From Anaerosalibacter sp. Marseille-P3206 (GTDB lineage: Bacteria > Bacillota > Clostridia > Tissierellales > Sporanaerobacteraceae): a DNA stretch of 64,000 nt. The position numbers and the translations under genes are program-made. This document shows, one piece after another, positions 15,821 to 24,346 of this stretch. A model generated the notes under the pieces. The model was not told the DNA's origin. It ran no database searches and saw only the letters and a program-made list of their open reading frames with translations. The stretch lies in contig NZ_FUHM01000001.1 in NCBI RefSeq assembly GCF_900155565.1, positions 1-64,000 of the forward strand, in the 5' to 3' direction. The stretch's first letter is position 1. Every line of letters starts with the position of its first letter.

Positions 15821-17197
15821 GTGGCAAGTGTAAAACAAGTTGTTAGCACTGCATTGATGAATGAAGGAGTAAAGTATATAGAAAAAAATCCAATGGAAAA
15901 CATGCCTAAGCTTTTGAATTGGGCAGAAAAAATTGTAACAAGGGAGAATCATAAGAGATACTTACAAAAATTCAAAGACATTGTTGAAGATAAAGACAAT
16001 AACTGGTATCAATTAATGGAGAGATACTTCTCTGAATTATCACCAAGTACTAGAAAGAAATTTTTAATTAATTATATGATTAACTCAGGTATTGTTGGTA
16101 TTCCAATTCAAGACAAGATGAAGAAGAAATATAATTGTAATATACCTTGGGCGATATTAATGGACCCAACAAGTGCTTGTAATTTAAAATGTACTGGTTG
16201 TTGGGCAGCAGAATACCAAAAGAATGATTCGATGAGTTATGAAACTCTTGATAGAATAATAAAAGAAGGAAAAGAACTTGGAATATATATGTATATATTC
16301 TCTGGTGGAGAACCACTTGTAAGAAAAGATGATTTAATTAAACTTGCTGAAACTCATGATGATTGTTCTTTCTTGTCTTTTACAAATGCTACATTAGTTG
16401 ATGAGGCATTTGCTAAAAAACTTGGTGAGCTTGGAAACTTTGGACTTGCAATAAGTGTTGAAGGATTTGAAAAAGAAACAGATATGAGAAGAGGCGACGG
16501 AACCTATAAAAAGGTAATGGAAGCGATGGATCTTCTTAAAAAAGAAGGAGTTGTATTTGGATTTTCAACTTGCTATCATAAATATAATACAGATGTAGTG
16601 GGTTCTGAAGAGTACTTAGATTTATTAATTGAAAAAGGATGTATGTTTGGTTGGTATTTCACTTATATACCAATAGGAAAAGATGCTGTAACAGATTTGT
16701 TAGCAACTCCAGAGCAACGTGAATTTATGTACCATCAACTTAGAAAATTCAGAAGCGAAAAACCTATATTTACATTAGATTTCTGGAATGATGGTGAATA
16801 TGTAAATGGCTGTATTGCAGGAGGTAGAAATTACTTACACATAAATGCTAATGGTGATGTAGAACCATGTGCTTTTATTCACTATTCAAATTTAAATATA
16901 AAAGATGTAAGTTTAATCGAAGCATTACAATCTCCACTATTCATGCAATATAAAGAAAATCAACCATTTAATGAAAATCATTTAAGACCATGTCCATTAC
17001 TGGATAATCCAGAAAAGTTAAGGATGATGGTTGAAAAATCAGATGCATATTCCACTCAACCTATAGATAGGGAAGAAGTAGAAGATTTGACTGCAAAGAC
17101 TGACGCTATATCAAAAGAATGGGCTAAGACAGCAGAAAAATTATGGAGTGAATCAGAAAAGAAAAAACAACAAAAAGAAGCATTGCAAGATGCATAA
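15821..17197 (+). CDS. radical SAM protein of the TetR-linked family, function unknown
   Basis: 458 aa, GTG start after GGGGGAG. An N-terminal helical domain of about 105 residues precedes the radical SAM core. The cluster cysteines are C120, C124 and C127 (CNLKCTGC), followed by the SAM-binding FSGGEPLVRKDD and AISVEGFEKE. A C-terminal part with CIAGGRNYLHINANGDVEPC and RPCPLL resembles a reduced SPASM/twitch region. The C-terminus is a charged, Lys/Glu-rich helix. Similar proteins are common in anaerobic Firmicutes. A role in membrane lipid chemistry, such as tail-to-tail lipid joining, has been proposed for some radical SAM proteins in such bacteria, and I cannot say whether this is one. 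Confidence 0.85.
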   Translation: MASVKQVVSTALMNEGVKYIEKNPMENMPKLLNWAEKIVTRENHKRYLQKFKDIVEDKDNNWYQLMERYFSELSPSTRKKFLINYMINSGIVGIPIQDKMKKKYNCNIPWAILMDPTSACNLKCTGCWAAEYQKNDSMSYETLDRIIKEGKELGIYMYIFSGGEPLVRKDDLIKLAETHDDCSFLSFTNATLVDEAFAKKLGELGNFGLAISVEGFEKETDMRRGDGTYKKVMEAMDLLKKEGVVFGFSTCYHKYNTDVVGSEEYLDLLIEKGCMFGWYFTYIPIGKDAVTDLLATPEQREFMYHQLRKFRSEKPIFTLDFWNDGEYVNGCIAGGRNYLHINANGDVEPCAFIHYSNLNIKDVSLIEALQSPLFMQYKENQPFNENHLRPCPLLDNPEKLRMMVEKSDAYSTQPIDREEVEDLTAKTDAISKEWAKTAEKLWSESEKKKQQKEALQDA

Positions 17198-17204
17198 TTA
17201 AAAG

Positions 17205-17232
17205 CCAAGCTGGTATTACCAGCTTGGTTTTT
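17205..17232 (+). terminator. intrinsic terminator of the radical SAM operon
   Basis: CCAAGCTGG, loop TATTA, CCAGCTTGG, T run. Confidence 0.93.
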
Positions 17233-17262
17233 GTTTAAATGAATAAAATTAAAATAAATCAT

Positions 17263-17292
17263 AAAAAACTAGTTTAATAGCTAGTTTTTTTT
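17263..17292 (+). terminator. second, weaker terminator
   Basis: AAAAAACTAG and CTAGTTTTTT around an 8-base loop, followed by further T's, 30 bases after the first terminator. Confidence 0.6.
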
Positions 17293-17394
17293 ATTAAGTA
17301 AAAAGATTTATTTATTAAACAATAAAAAATATTGAATTGTCTGAACCCTTCTAATTGTAACACTTAAAACATTTATTTATTTTATAAAAAAGTA

Positions 17395-17424
17395 TTGACT
17401 TTTTTATAAAACTTTGATTATAAT
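17395..17424 (+). promoter_or_regulatory. promoter of puuR-potABCD
   Basis: TTGACT, an 18-base spacer and TATAAT, 75 bases before the regulator start codon. Confidence 0.75.
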
Positions 17425-17499
17425 GGTATAGTTAATAAAAATGTTTAGTATCTTTAAACCATTAGTTTAATATATGATATGTTTTATAGGGGTGATATT

Positions 17500-18039
17500 A
17501 TGAATATTGGGGAGAAAATAAGAAGATTAAGAAACAAAAATTCTCTAACTCAAGAAGAGTTAGCAGAACGTTGTGAATTAACCAAAGGTTTTATTTCACA
17601 AGTAGAGAGAGATTTAACTTCTCCTTCAATTGCTACTTTGGTAGATATTTTAGAGGGACTTGGAACAAACTTAAAAGATTTTTTTAATGATGTAGAAGAT
17701 GAAAAGATAGTTTTTTCTAAAGAAGATGCTTTTGAAACTGTAAATGAAGACTATAAATACACCTTAAAGTGGGTTATCCCAAATGCACAAAAGAATCTTA
17801 TGGAGCCTATACTTTTAGAAATTGAACAGGGTGGAAGATCCAAAGAAGATTCACCCCATGAAGGAGAAGAATTTGGATATGTGATTTCGGGAAGTATAAA
17901 TATATATATAGGAAGTCAAGTTTTTAAGGTGAGAAAAGGTGAGAGTTTTTATTTTAAGGCAAATGCTAATCATTATGTAGAAAATGCAGGAAAAACAATT
18001 GCAAGGATCATATGGGTGAGCACTCCACCAAGTTTTTAA
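17500..18039 (+). CDS. XRE-cupin transcriptional regulator (PuuR-like)
   Basis: 179 aa. An N-terminal helix-turn-helix (GEKIRRLRNKNSLTQEELAE, KGFISQVERDLTSPS) is followed by a C-terminal cupin barrel (HEGEEFGYVISGSI, VRKGESFYFKANANHYVEN), the PuuR/SinR-cupin architecture that senses small metabolites. It lies 21 bases upstream of potA, so it is the probable regulator of polyamine uptake. The ATG at 17500 follows GGGGTGAT; the upstream in-frame ATG at 17479 has no ribosome binding site. Confidence 0.9.
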   Translation: MNIGEKIRRLRNKNSLTQEELAERCELTKGFISQVERDLTSPSIATLVDILEGLGTNLKDFFNDVEDEKIVFSKEDAFETVNEDYKYTLKWVIPNAQKNLMEPILLEIEQGGRSKEDSPHEGEEFGYVISGSINIYIGSQVFKVRKGESFYFKANANHYVENAGKTIARIIWVSTPPSF

Positions 18040-18060
18040 TATTTAGTAGGGGGGATTGAA

Positions 18061-19110
18061 ATGAAGAATAATAAAGTAATTGACTTGAAAAATGTAAACA
18101 AAGAATATAACGGGGTAGAAGTTTTGAAAAATATCAATCTCTATGTGAGGGAAAACGAATTTCTTACATTATTAGGACCTAGTGGTTGTGGAAAAACAAC
18201 TACACTTAGAATTATAGGAGGTTTTGAACAACCTACTAGTGGTGAAGTTATTTTTGAAGGGAAAAATATAACTAGTATTCCACCTTATGAAAGACAAATA
18301 AATACGGTTTTTCAAAAATATGCACTTTTCCCACATATGGATGTATTTGATAATGTAGCCTTTGGCTTAAAAATAAAGAAAATACATAAGAGTGTAATCA
18401 AAGAAAAAGTTACGTCTATGTTAAAAATGATCAACTTAGAGGGATTTGAAAATAGATCAATTGATTCACTTAGTGGGGGTCAGCAACAGAGAGTTGCTAT
18501 AGCTAGAGCCTTAGTAAATGAACCAAAAGTATTGTTACTAGATGAGCCTTTGGGAGCACTAGATTTAAAACTTAGAAAAGAAATGCAAATAGAACTTAAG
18601 AACATGCAAAAAAGAGTTGGCATTACTTTTATATATGTAACTCATGATCAAGAAGAAGCATTGACCATGTCAGATACTATTGTTGTTTTGGATAAAGGAG
18701 AAATACAACAAATTGGCACTCCTGTTGATATATACAATGAACCTAAAAATGCTTTTGTAGCCAAATTTATAGGTGAAAGCAATATTATAGATGGAATTAT
18801 GCATGAAGATTTTGTCGTTGAGTTTGCTGGTAAAACTTTTGAATGTGTAGATAAAGGTTTTGCAAATGATGAAGAAATAGATGTAGTTATAAGACCTGAA
18901 GATTTAAATATTGTCACTGCAGACGAAGGCATGTTAAAGGGCATAGTTAAATCTGTTACCTTTAAGGGTGTGCATTATGAAATGATTGTAGACAGTGGAG
19001 ATTTTCAATGGAAAGTCCATAGTACAATAATGAAACCTGTAAATACTGAAATTGGAATGAGTATAATTCCAGAAAATATTCATGTTATGAAGAAGGTGAG
19101 AAAAAAATGA
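18061..19110 (+). CDS. potA: spermidine/putrescine ABC transporter ATP-binding protein
   Basis: 349 aa. Walker [11 protein letters not shown] near residue 40, signature [14 protein letters not shown], Walker [12 protein letters not shown], and a C-terminal TOBE-type domain from about residue 240. It energises import by PotB and PotC. A four-base ATGA overlap with potB implies translational coupling. GGGGGG lies before the ATG. Confidence 0.95.
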   Translation: MKNNKVIDLKNVNKEYNGVEVLKNINLYVRENEFLTLLGPSGCGKTTTLRIIGGFEQPTSGEVIFEGKNITSIPPYERQINTVFQKYALFPHMDVFDNVAFGLKIKKIHKSVIKEKVTSMLKMINLEGFENRSIDSLSGGQQQRVAIARALVNEPKVLLLDEPLGALDLKLRKEMQIELKNMQKRVGITFIYVTHDQEEALTMSDTIVVLDKGEIQQIGTPVDIYNEPKNAFVAKFIGESNIIDGIMHEDFVVEFAGKTFECVDKGFANDEEIDVVIRPEDLNIVTADEGMLKGIVKSVTFKGVHYEMIVDSGDFQWKVHSTIMKPVNTEIGMSIIPENIHVMKKVRKK

Positions 19111-19934
19111 AACTAAAATGGATTTCTTATCCTTATGTATTTTGGATGATTTTATTTATAGTTATTCCACTTATGCTTGTACTTGTTTTTAGTTTTACAA
19201 CGGGAGATTTACCGGGAGATTTGACATTTACTCTTGAAAATTTTAAAAAGTTTTTTCAGCCCCTTTACTTAAAAGTACTAGGGAAATCTGTAGATTTAGC
19301 ATTAAAATCTACATTGGCTTGCCTTATTTTGGGTTATCCTATAGCTATGATTATTTCTAAGGAGAGTATAAAAAAGAGAAATGCTATGATTTTACTATTT
19401 GTACTTCCAATGTGGATGAACTTTTTACTTAGAACATATGCATGGATGACCTTGTTGGGTAAGAATGGAGTTATAAATTTTTTATTAACTAAAATGGGAT
19501 TTGAACCACTTAATTTATTATATAATGATAGTGCTGTACTTATGGGAATGATATACAATTTTCTACCCTTTATGGTATTACCAATATATTCAGTACTTAT
19601 AAAGATTGATAAAAGTCTTATAGAAGCAGCAGAAGATTTAGGTGCAAGTAAATTGGAAGTGTTTTCAAAAGTAATATTTCCACTTAGCTTACCTGGTGTT
19701 ATTTCAGGAATTACTATGGTTTTCATGCCAGCATTAAGTACTTTTGTTATATCAAGACTTTTAGGAGGAGGACAATATTATTTAATAGGTAATTTAGTAG
19801 AGCAACAATTCTTATTGGCAGGAGATTGGAATTTTGGTTCAGCAATTTCTATAATAATGATGATATTTATTTTAATTGCCATGATAATAACTACTAAATT
19901 TGATAAAGATAAGGAAGGAGGGGGCTTATGGTAA
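19107..19934 (+). CDS. potB: spermidine/putrescine ABC transporter permease
   Basis: 275 aa with six predicted membrane helices. The cytoplasmic [20 protein letters not shown] segment is the EAA loop that docks on PotA. It overlaps potA by four bases and potC by seven, consistent with one polycistronic message. Confidence 0.95.
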   Translation: MKLKWISYPYVFWMILFIVIPLMLVLVFSFTTGDLPGDLTFTLENFKKFFQPLYLKVLGKSVDLALKSTLACLILGYPIAMIISKESIKKRNAMILLFVLPMWMNFLLRTYAWMTLLGKNGVINFLLTKMGFEPLNLLYNDSAVLMGMIYNFLPFMVLPIYSVLIKIDKSLIEAAEDLGASKLEVFSKVIFPLSLPGVISGITMVFMPALSTFVISRLLGGGQYYLIGNLVEQQFLLAGDWNFGSAISIIMMIFILIAMIITTKFDKDKEGGGLW

Positions 19935-20716
19935 ATAAATTTTTAAAAAGACTTTATACTACACTAATTTTTCTATTTCTGTATGCTCCCATTATAATAC
20001 TAATAGTTTTTTCATTTAATAGCTCTAAATCAAGAGGAACTTGGGATAGTTTTACATTTAAGTGGTATATAGAATTGTTTAAAAATCAGGAAATAATGAA
20101 GGCTCTTTATTATACTATAACAATTGCTATATTATCTGCTGTGATATCTACTGTAATAGGTACTTTTGCGGCAATAGGTATATATAATATGAATTATTTT
20201 GGTAAAAAAGTAGTTTTAAATTTAAATTATTTGCCTGTACTAAACCCAGATATAGTTACAGCAATATCTTTAATGACATTATTTAGATTTATGAATTTGG
20301 AATTAGGGTTTTTGTCAATGTTATTATCACATATTACATTTTGTATACCTTATGTAATTCTATCAGTACTACCTAAGTTAAAACAGATGAATAAGCATTT
20401 AGCTGAGGCAGCAATGGATTTAGGAGCCACTCCGTTTTATGCACTTAGAAAAGTGATTATTCCAGAAATAATGCCAGGTATAATTACGGGAGCGCTGATG
20501 GCTTTTACATTGTCAATTGATGATTTTGTAATAAGCTTCTTTAATACGGGCTCTGGAGTCACAAATTTAAGTATTACTGTATATTCTATGGCTAGAAGAG
20601 GGATCAAACCAGAAATAAATGCTCTTTCTTCCCTTATGTTTATTACAGTATTAGTATTGCTTTTGATTATTAACAATAGAACTTCAAAAGATATTGAAAG
20701 AAGAGGTGAAATGTAA
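19928..20716 (+). CDS. potC: spermidine/putrescine ABC transporter permease
   Basis: 262 aa, six predicted membrane helices, with the EAA loop AEAAMDLGATPFYALRKVIIP near residue 160. GGAGGGGG is placed inside the end of potB. Its last base is the first base of the potD start codon. Confidence 0.95.
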   Translation: MVNKFLKRLYTTLIFLFLYAPIIILIVFSFNSSKSRGTWDSFTFKWYIELFKNQEIMKALYYTITIAILSAVISTVIGTFAAIGIYNMNYFGKKVVLNLNYLPVLNPDIVTAISLMTLFRFMNLELGFLSMLLSHITFCIPYVILSVLPKLKQMNKHLAEAAMDLGATPFYALRKVIIPEIMPGIITGALMAFTLSIDDFVISFFNTGSGVTNLSITVYSMARRGIKPEINALSSLMFITVLVLLLIINNRTSKDIERRGEM

Positions 20717-21768
20717 TGAAAAAAAGTGTAAAAATTTTGTTGATGGTTTTAGTTGGTGTCTTAATTAGTGTTAGTTTATCCGCTTGTGGTAAAGGTGGAG
20801 ACAAAAAGACATTAAATGTATATAATTGGGGAGATTACATTGACCCATCAGTTATTAAGGATTTTGAAAAGGAATACAATATTAAAGTTAATTACAGTAC
20901 TTTTGATACCAATGAAGATATGTATGTAAAAGTAAAATCAGGTGGTACTAGTTACGATGTGTTATTTCCATCTGATTATATAATTGAGAAGATGATAAGA
21001 GAAGATATGCTATTGAAATTAGACATGAATAATATACCTAATTATAAATATATAGATGACAAATTTAAAAATCTTGAATTTGATCCTAACAATGAGTACT
21101 CTGTTCCATATATGTGGGGAACTGTAGGGATTATTTACAATAAAAACATGGTTAAGGAAAATGTAGATAGTTGGGATATACTATGGGATGAAAAATATAA
21201 AGGTCAAATACTTATGCTTAATAGTCAAAGAGATTCTATAGCTGTAGCTCTTTTAAAACTTGGATATTCAATGAACACAAGAGATTTAAATGAATTACAA
21301 GAAGCTAAAGAACTTTTGGTAAAACAAAAACCATTAGTATATGCTTATGTTGGTGACGAAGTTAAAGACATGATGATAGGTGAAGAAGCAGCTATGGCAG
21401 TAGTTTGGTCTGGAGATGCTGTATTTATGAAAGAACAAAATGAGAATTTAGAATATGCCATTCCAAAAGAAGGTACAAATTTGTGGTTTGACAATATTGT
21501 TGTTCCAAATACTAGCAAAAACAAAGAAGAAGCTGAATTGTTTATAAATTATTTGTGTAGGCCAGAGGTTGGGTTAAAGAACACTGAATATATAGGTTAT
21601 TCAACTCCAAATGTAGAAACATTTAAATTACTACCTGAGGAATTGCAAAAGGATAAATCTGCATATCCAGAAGATAAAGATTTAGTTAAAACAGAAATAT
21701 TTAAAGATCCGGGGGATTTTGTAAAGGAATATTCAAGGATATGGACAGAAGTTTTAGTTGAAGAATAG
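20716..21768 (+). CDS. potD: spermidine/putrescine-binding lipoprotein
   Basis: 350 aa. Lipoprotein signal peptide with lipobox LSAC (C24), then the periplasmic-binding fold starting TLNVYNWGDYIDPS, a conserved PotD opening, with aromatic and acidic residues typical of polyamine pockets (SDYIIEKM, WSGDAVFM, LWFDNIVVP). It is the last gene of the operon and is closed by a strong terminator. The polyamine bound (spermidine or putrescine) cannot be read from the sequence. Confidence 0.95.
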   Translation: MKKSVKILLMVLVGVLISVSLSACGKGGDKKTLNVYNWGDYIDPSVIKDFEKEYNIKVNYSTFDTNEDMYVKVKSGGTSYDVLFPSDYIIEKMIREDMLLKLDMNNIPNYKYIDDKFKNLEFDPNNEYSVPYMWGTVGIIYNKNMVKENVDSWDILWDEKYKGQILMLNSQRDSIAVALLKLGYSMNTRDLNELQEAKELLVKQKPLVYAYVGDEVKDMMIGEEAAMAVVWSGDAVFMKEQNENLEYAIPKEGTNLWFDNIVVPNTSKNKEEAELFINYLCRPEVGLKNTEYIGYSTPNVETFKLLPEELQKDKSAYPEDKDLVKTEIFKDPGDFVKEYSRIWTEVLVEE

Positions 21769-21773
21769 AAAAG

Positions 21774-21801
21774 ACTCTAGGGATTTTCCCTAGAGTTTTT
21801 T
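21774..21801 (+). terminator. intrinsic terminator of the pot operon
   Basis: ACTCTAGGGA, loop TTT, TCCCTAGAGT, then T's. Confidence 0.94.
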
Positions 21802-21886
21802 AAAAAAGTAGTAAAATATATACTTTTGTTGTATAAATGTATTATAATTATATTATAAACTATTCCTAAACATAACAGGGGGTTTT

Positions 21887-23521
21887 ATGATGCAAATAAG
21901 ATTTTTAGGAGCTTCTAAAGTAGTAACAGGTTCAAATTTCTTGATTGAAACAGATAAGTACAAAATTCTTTTAGACTGTGGGATGTTCCAAGGAAGTGAA
22001 GAACTTGAAAAATTAAATTTTGAAAAATTCAGTTACAATCCTGCAGATATTGATTATTTAATCTTGAGCCATGCCCATATAGACCATAGTGGAAGAATAC
22101 CGAAGCTTGTAAAAGAAGGGTTTAAGGGAAAGATAATATGTACTAGTGCTACATTTGATTTGTGCAAGATAATGCTTATAGATAGCGCAAATATTCAACA
22201 GTCAGACGTGGAGTGGGAGAACAGAAAAAGGCAAAGAGCTGGTAAGGAACCTATAGAACCACTTTATACAGTAGATGATGCTGAATTGAGTTTAAAATAT
22301 TTTGAAACATATTTATATGATCAAAAAATTACTTTAAATGAAGATATAATAGTTAGATTTAAGGACGCAGGGCATATTTTAGGCTCATCAATTATAGAGT
22401 TATGGGTTAAGGAGAAAAAGGAATTTACCAAAATAGTTTTTTCAGGAGATTTAGGTATGCCTGGAAGACCTATAATCAAAAAGCCTGAGTATATTGATGA
22501 AGCAGATTATTTAATTATTGAATCAACTTATGGAAATAGGATTCATGAAGATATAAAAGCTAGTGCTAAAAAATTGGTAGACATTATAAATACTACTGCT
22601 CTAAGAGGGGGATCTGTTATCATACCTTCTTTTGCAGTTGGAAGAACTCAGGAAATCATATACGAGTTAAATAAATATTATGAATACGATAAGAGTGTAG
22701 AAGAGTATATGAGAATTCCAGTATATGTAGATAGTCCAATGGCAGTGCGAGCTACTGAAGCTTTTCAAGCTAACCCAAACTGTTTTAATGAGGAAACTAA
22801 AAAAATGATTTTAAATGGGGATAATCCTTTTGAATTTCCAAATTTATTTTATGTAAAGAGCCAGCAAGAATCCATGAAATTAAATAAGTACAATTTTCCT
22901 AGAGTTGTCATTTCATCAAGTGGAATGTGTACAGCTGGAAGGATAAGACATCATTTAAAACACAATCTTTGGAAGGGTAGTAATAGTATAGTGTTTGTAG
23001 GTTACCAAGCTGAAGGAACCTTAGGTAGAAGACTTTTAGATGGAGAAAAAAACGTAAAAATACTAGGAGAAGATATAAAGGTTGAAGCAGAAATATATAA
23101 TTTAGAAGGTTTTTCAGGTCATGCAGATCAAAACGTTCTTATGGATTGGTTAAACAAATTTGAACAAAAACCAAAGAAAATATTTGTTGTTCATGGAGAA
23201 AAAGACTCATCAGAAGAATTTGCGGAACTTATAGAAACAAAATTAAGTGTAGAAACTATAGTACCAAATTTAGGAGATGGATTTAAGATAGAAGAGGTTG
23301 TTAAACAGAGTCATACTGGAGTTGTTTTAGAACCTATTAAGGAAAGCGAAGACATTAAAAGAGAACTTCAAGAAGTATACAATCAATTTGAATCTTTAGT
23401 ATATAGAACAGACGAATTAATAGATCCTAAATTTTTAAGTGAAGATTATGATAATCTAAAGAATAAATTATTAGAATTACAGCAAAAACTAATGGATGTT
23501 AATATGCTTATAAGTAAATGA
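21887..23521 (+). CDS. metallo-beta-lactamase/beta-CASP family exonuclease
   Basis: 544 aa. The metallo-beta-lactamase core has the zinc motif SHAHIDHSG near residue 62, AGHILGSS, and SGDLG. The beta-CASP part and RMMBL-type end include SFAVGRTQEI, SPMAVRATEAF, SSSGMCTAGRIRHHL and GFSGHADQNVLMDWL. This is the YSH1/CPSF-like branch rather than RNase J, and RNA is the likely substrate. About 60 residues at the C-terminus form a coiled coil not needed for catalysis. Two adjacent ATGs follow GGGGG. The PsiE-like gene starts 16 bases downstream, so the two are probably cotranscribed. Confidence 0.9.
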   Translation: MMQIRFLGASKVVTGSNFLIETDKYKILLDCGMFQGSEELEKLNFEKFSYNPADIDYLILSHAHIDHSGRIPKLVKEGFKGKIICTSATFDLCKIMLIDSANIQQSDVEWENRKRQRAGKEPIEPLYTVDDAELSLKYFETYLYDQKITLNEDIIVRFKDAGHILGSSIIELWVKEKKEFTKIVFSGDLGMPGRPIIKKPEYIDEADYLIIESTYGNRIHEDIKASAKKLVDIINTTALRGGSVIIPSFAVGRTQEIIYELNKYYEYDKSVEEYMRIPVYVDSPMAVRATEAFQANPNCFNEETKKMILNGDNPFEFPNLFYVKSQQESMKLNKYNFPRVVISSSGMCTAGRIRHHLKHNLWKGSNSIVFVGYQAEGTLGRRLLDGEKNVKILGEDIKVEAEIYNLEGFSGHADQNVLMDWLNKFEQKPKKIFVVHGEKDSSEEFAELIETKLSVETIVPNLGDGFKIEEVVKQSHTGVVLEPIKESEDIKRELQEVYNQFESLVYRTDELIDPKFLSEDYDNLKNKLLELQQKLMDVNMLISK

Positions 23522-23537
23522 TTTACGAGGTGATTTG

Positions 23538-23954
23538 ATGGAAGATAAGAAGAAAGATAAACTAGTTATTGTAGAAAATAAACTTGAAAAGGTGATAAAA
23601 TGGATTGAAGTAATACTTGCTATTTTGATTATGATGGCAGTATTTTTAAGTGGTAAGGATTTAATAAATATAATTTATAAAGTATATGTTACTGAAGCAA
23701 TAAATTCTTATGATATATTTCAAAAATTCTTATCTCATTTACTACTTTTAGTAGTAGGATTAGAGCTTGCTCTTATGCTAATAAAGCATACTCCAGCTAA
23801 TGTGTTAGAAGTAATGTTATATGCCATAGCTAGAAAAATGCTTATATATACAAATACAACTACTGATATTTTAATTGGAGTGATAGCATTAGCTTTAATT
23901 TTTATAATAGATAAATATTTTCATACGAAAGATATAAAAAATGTAATAAAATAG
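23538..23954 (+). CDS. PsiE-like small membrane protein
   Basis: 138 aa with four predicted membrane helices. The LEVMLYAIARKMLI segment between helices 3 and 4 is typical of the PsiE (phosphate-starvation-inducible E) family, whose biochemical role is unknown. The start is the ATG after GAGGTGATTTG; a TTG one codon earlier is less likely. No Pho-type control is evident at this gene, which is cotranscribed with the nuclease before it. Confidence 0.8.
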   Translation: MEDKKKDKLVIVENKLEKVIKWIEVILAILIMMAVFLSGKDLINIIYKVYVTEAINSYDIFQKFLSHLLLLVVGLELALMLIKHTPANVLEVMLYAIARKMLIYTNTTTDILIGVIALALIFIIDKYFHTKDIKNVIK

Positions 23955-23974
23955 CGACCTTTATAAGGTGGCTT

Positions 23975-24050
23975 TGGAGCTTCATGGGGGACTTGAACCC
24001 CCGACCTACTGATTACGAATCAGTTGCGCTACCAACTGCGCTAATGAAGC
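23975..24050 (-). tRNA. tRNA-Thr (anticodon CGT)
   Basis: Minus-strand cloverleaf with acceptor GCTTCAT, anticodon loop TTCGTAA (CGT), and encoded CCA. Its 3' end faces the PsiE-like gene at close range. Confidence 0.96.
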
Positions 24051-24076
24051 ATATAAGCATAGAAATGCGATTTTAA

Positions 24077-24120
24077 TTAAATATAACAGCTAGTCTTAAT
24101 AGACTAGCTGTTATATTTAA
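24077..24120. terminator. 20-bp perfect hairpin between two tRNA genes
   Basis: Two perfect 20-base arms (24077-24096 and 24101-24120) around a TAAT loop. On the minus strand it lies after tRNA-Leu and before tRNA-Thr, with only short T stretches following. It may be a terminator or a processing hairpin. Confidence 0.6.
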
Positions 24121-24136
24121 ACTATTATTTTATCAA

Positions 24137-24225
24137 TGGTGCCGAAGGCGGGAATCGAACCCGCACGAGGGTTAAGCCTCACAGGATTTTGAGTCCAGCG
24201 CGTCTGCCAGTTCCACCACTTCGGC
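24137..24225 (-). tRNA. tRNA-Leu (anticodon CAA)
   Basis: Minus-strand class II tRNA with acceptor GCCGAAG, anticodon loop CTCAAAA (CAA), long variable arm and encoded CCA. Confidence 0.96.
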
Positions 24226-24285
24226 TCATTCAATTACAAAAGATATAATAACATAAAACAAATTAAAAATCAAGGATTTTATTTG

Positions 24286-24314
24286 TTTACTCAAAACTTT
24301 TTTTACGATATACT
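24286..24314 (+). promoter_or_regulatory. promoter of polA-coaE
   Basis: TTTACT, a 17-base spacer and TATACT, about 33 bases before the likely start codon. Confidence 0.6.
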
Positions 24315-24346
24315 AAATACATACTAATATAGAAGGGATGATTATT

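Noticed and set aside
18648-18944. Minus-strand open frames inside potA, potB and rnfD (up to 211 codons)
   Set aside because: They lie entirely within strongly conserved genes, have no ribosome binding sites and show antisense codon composition.
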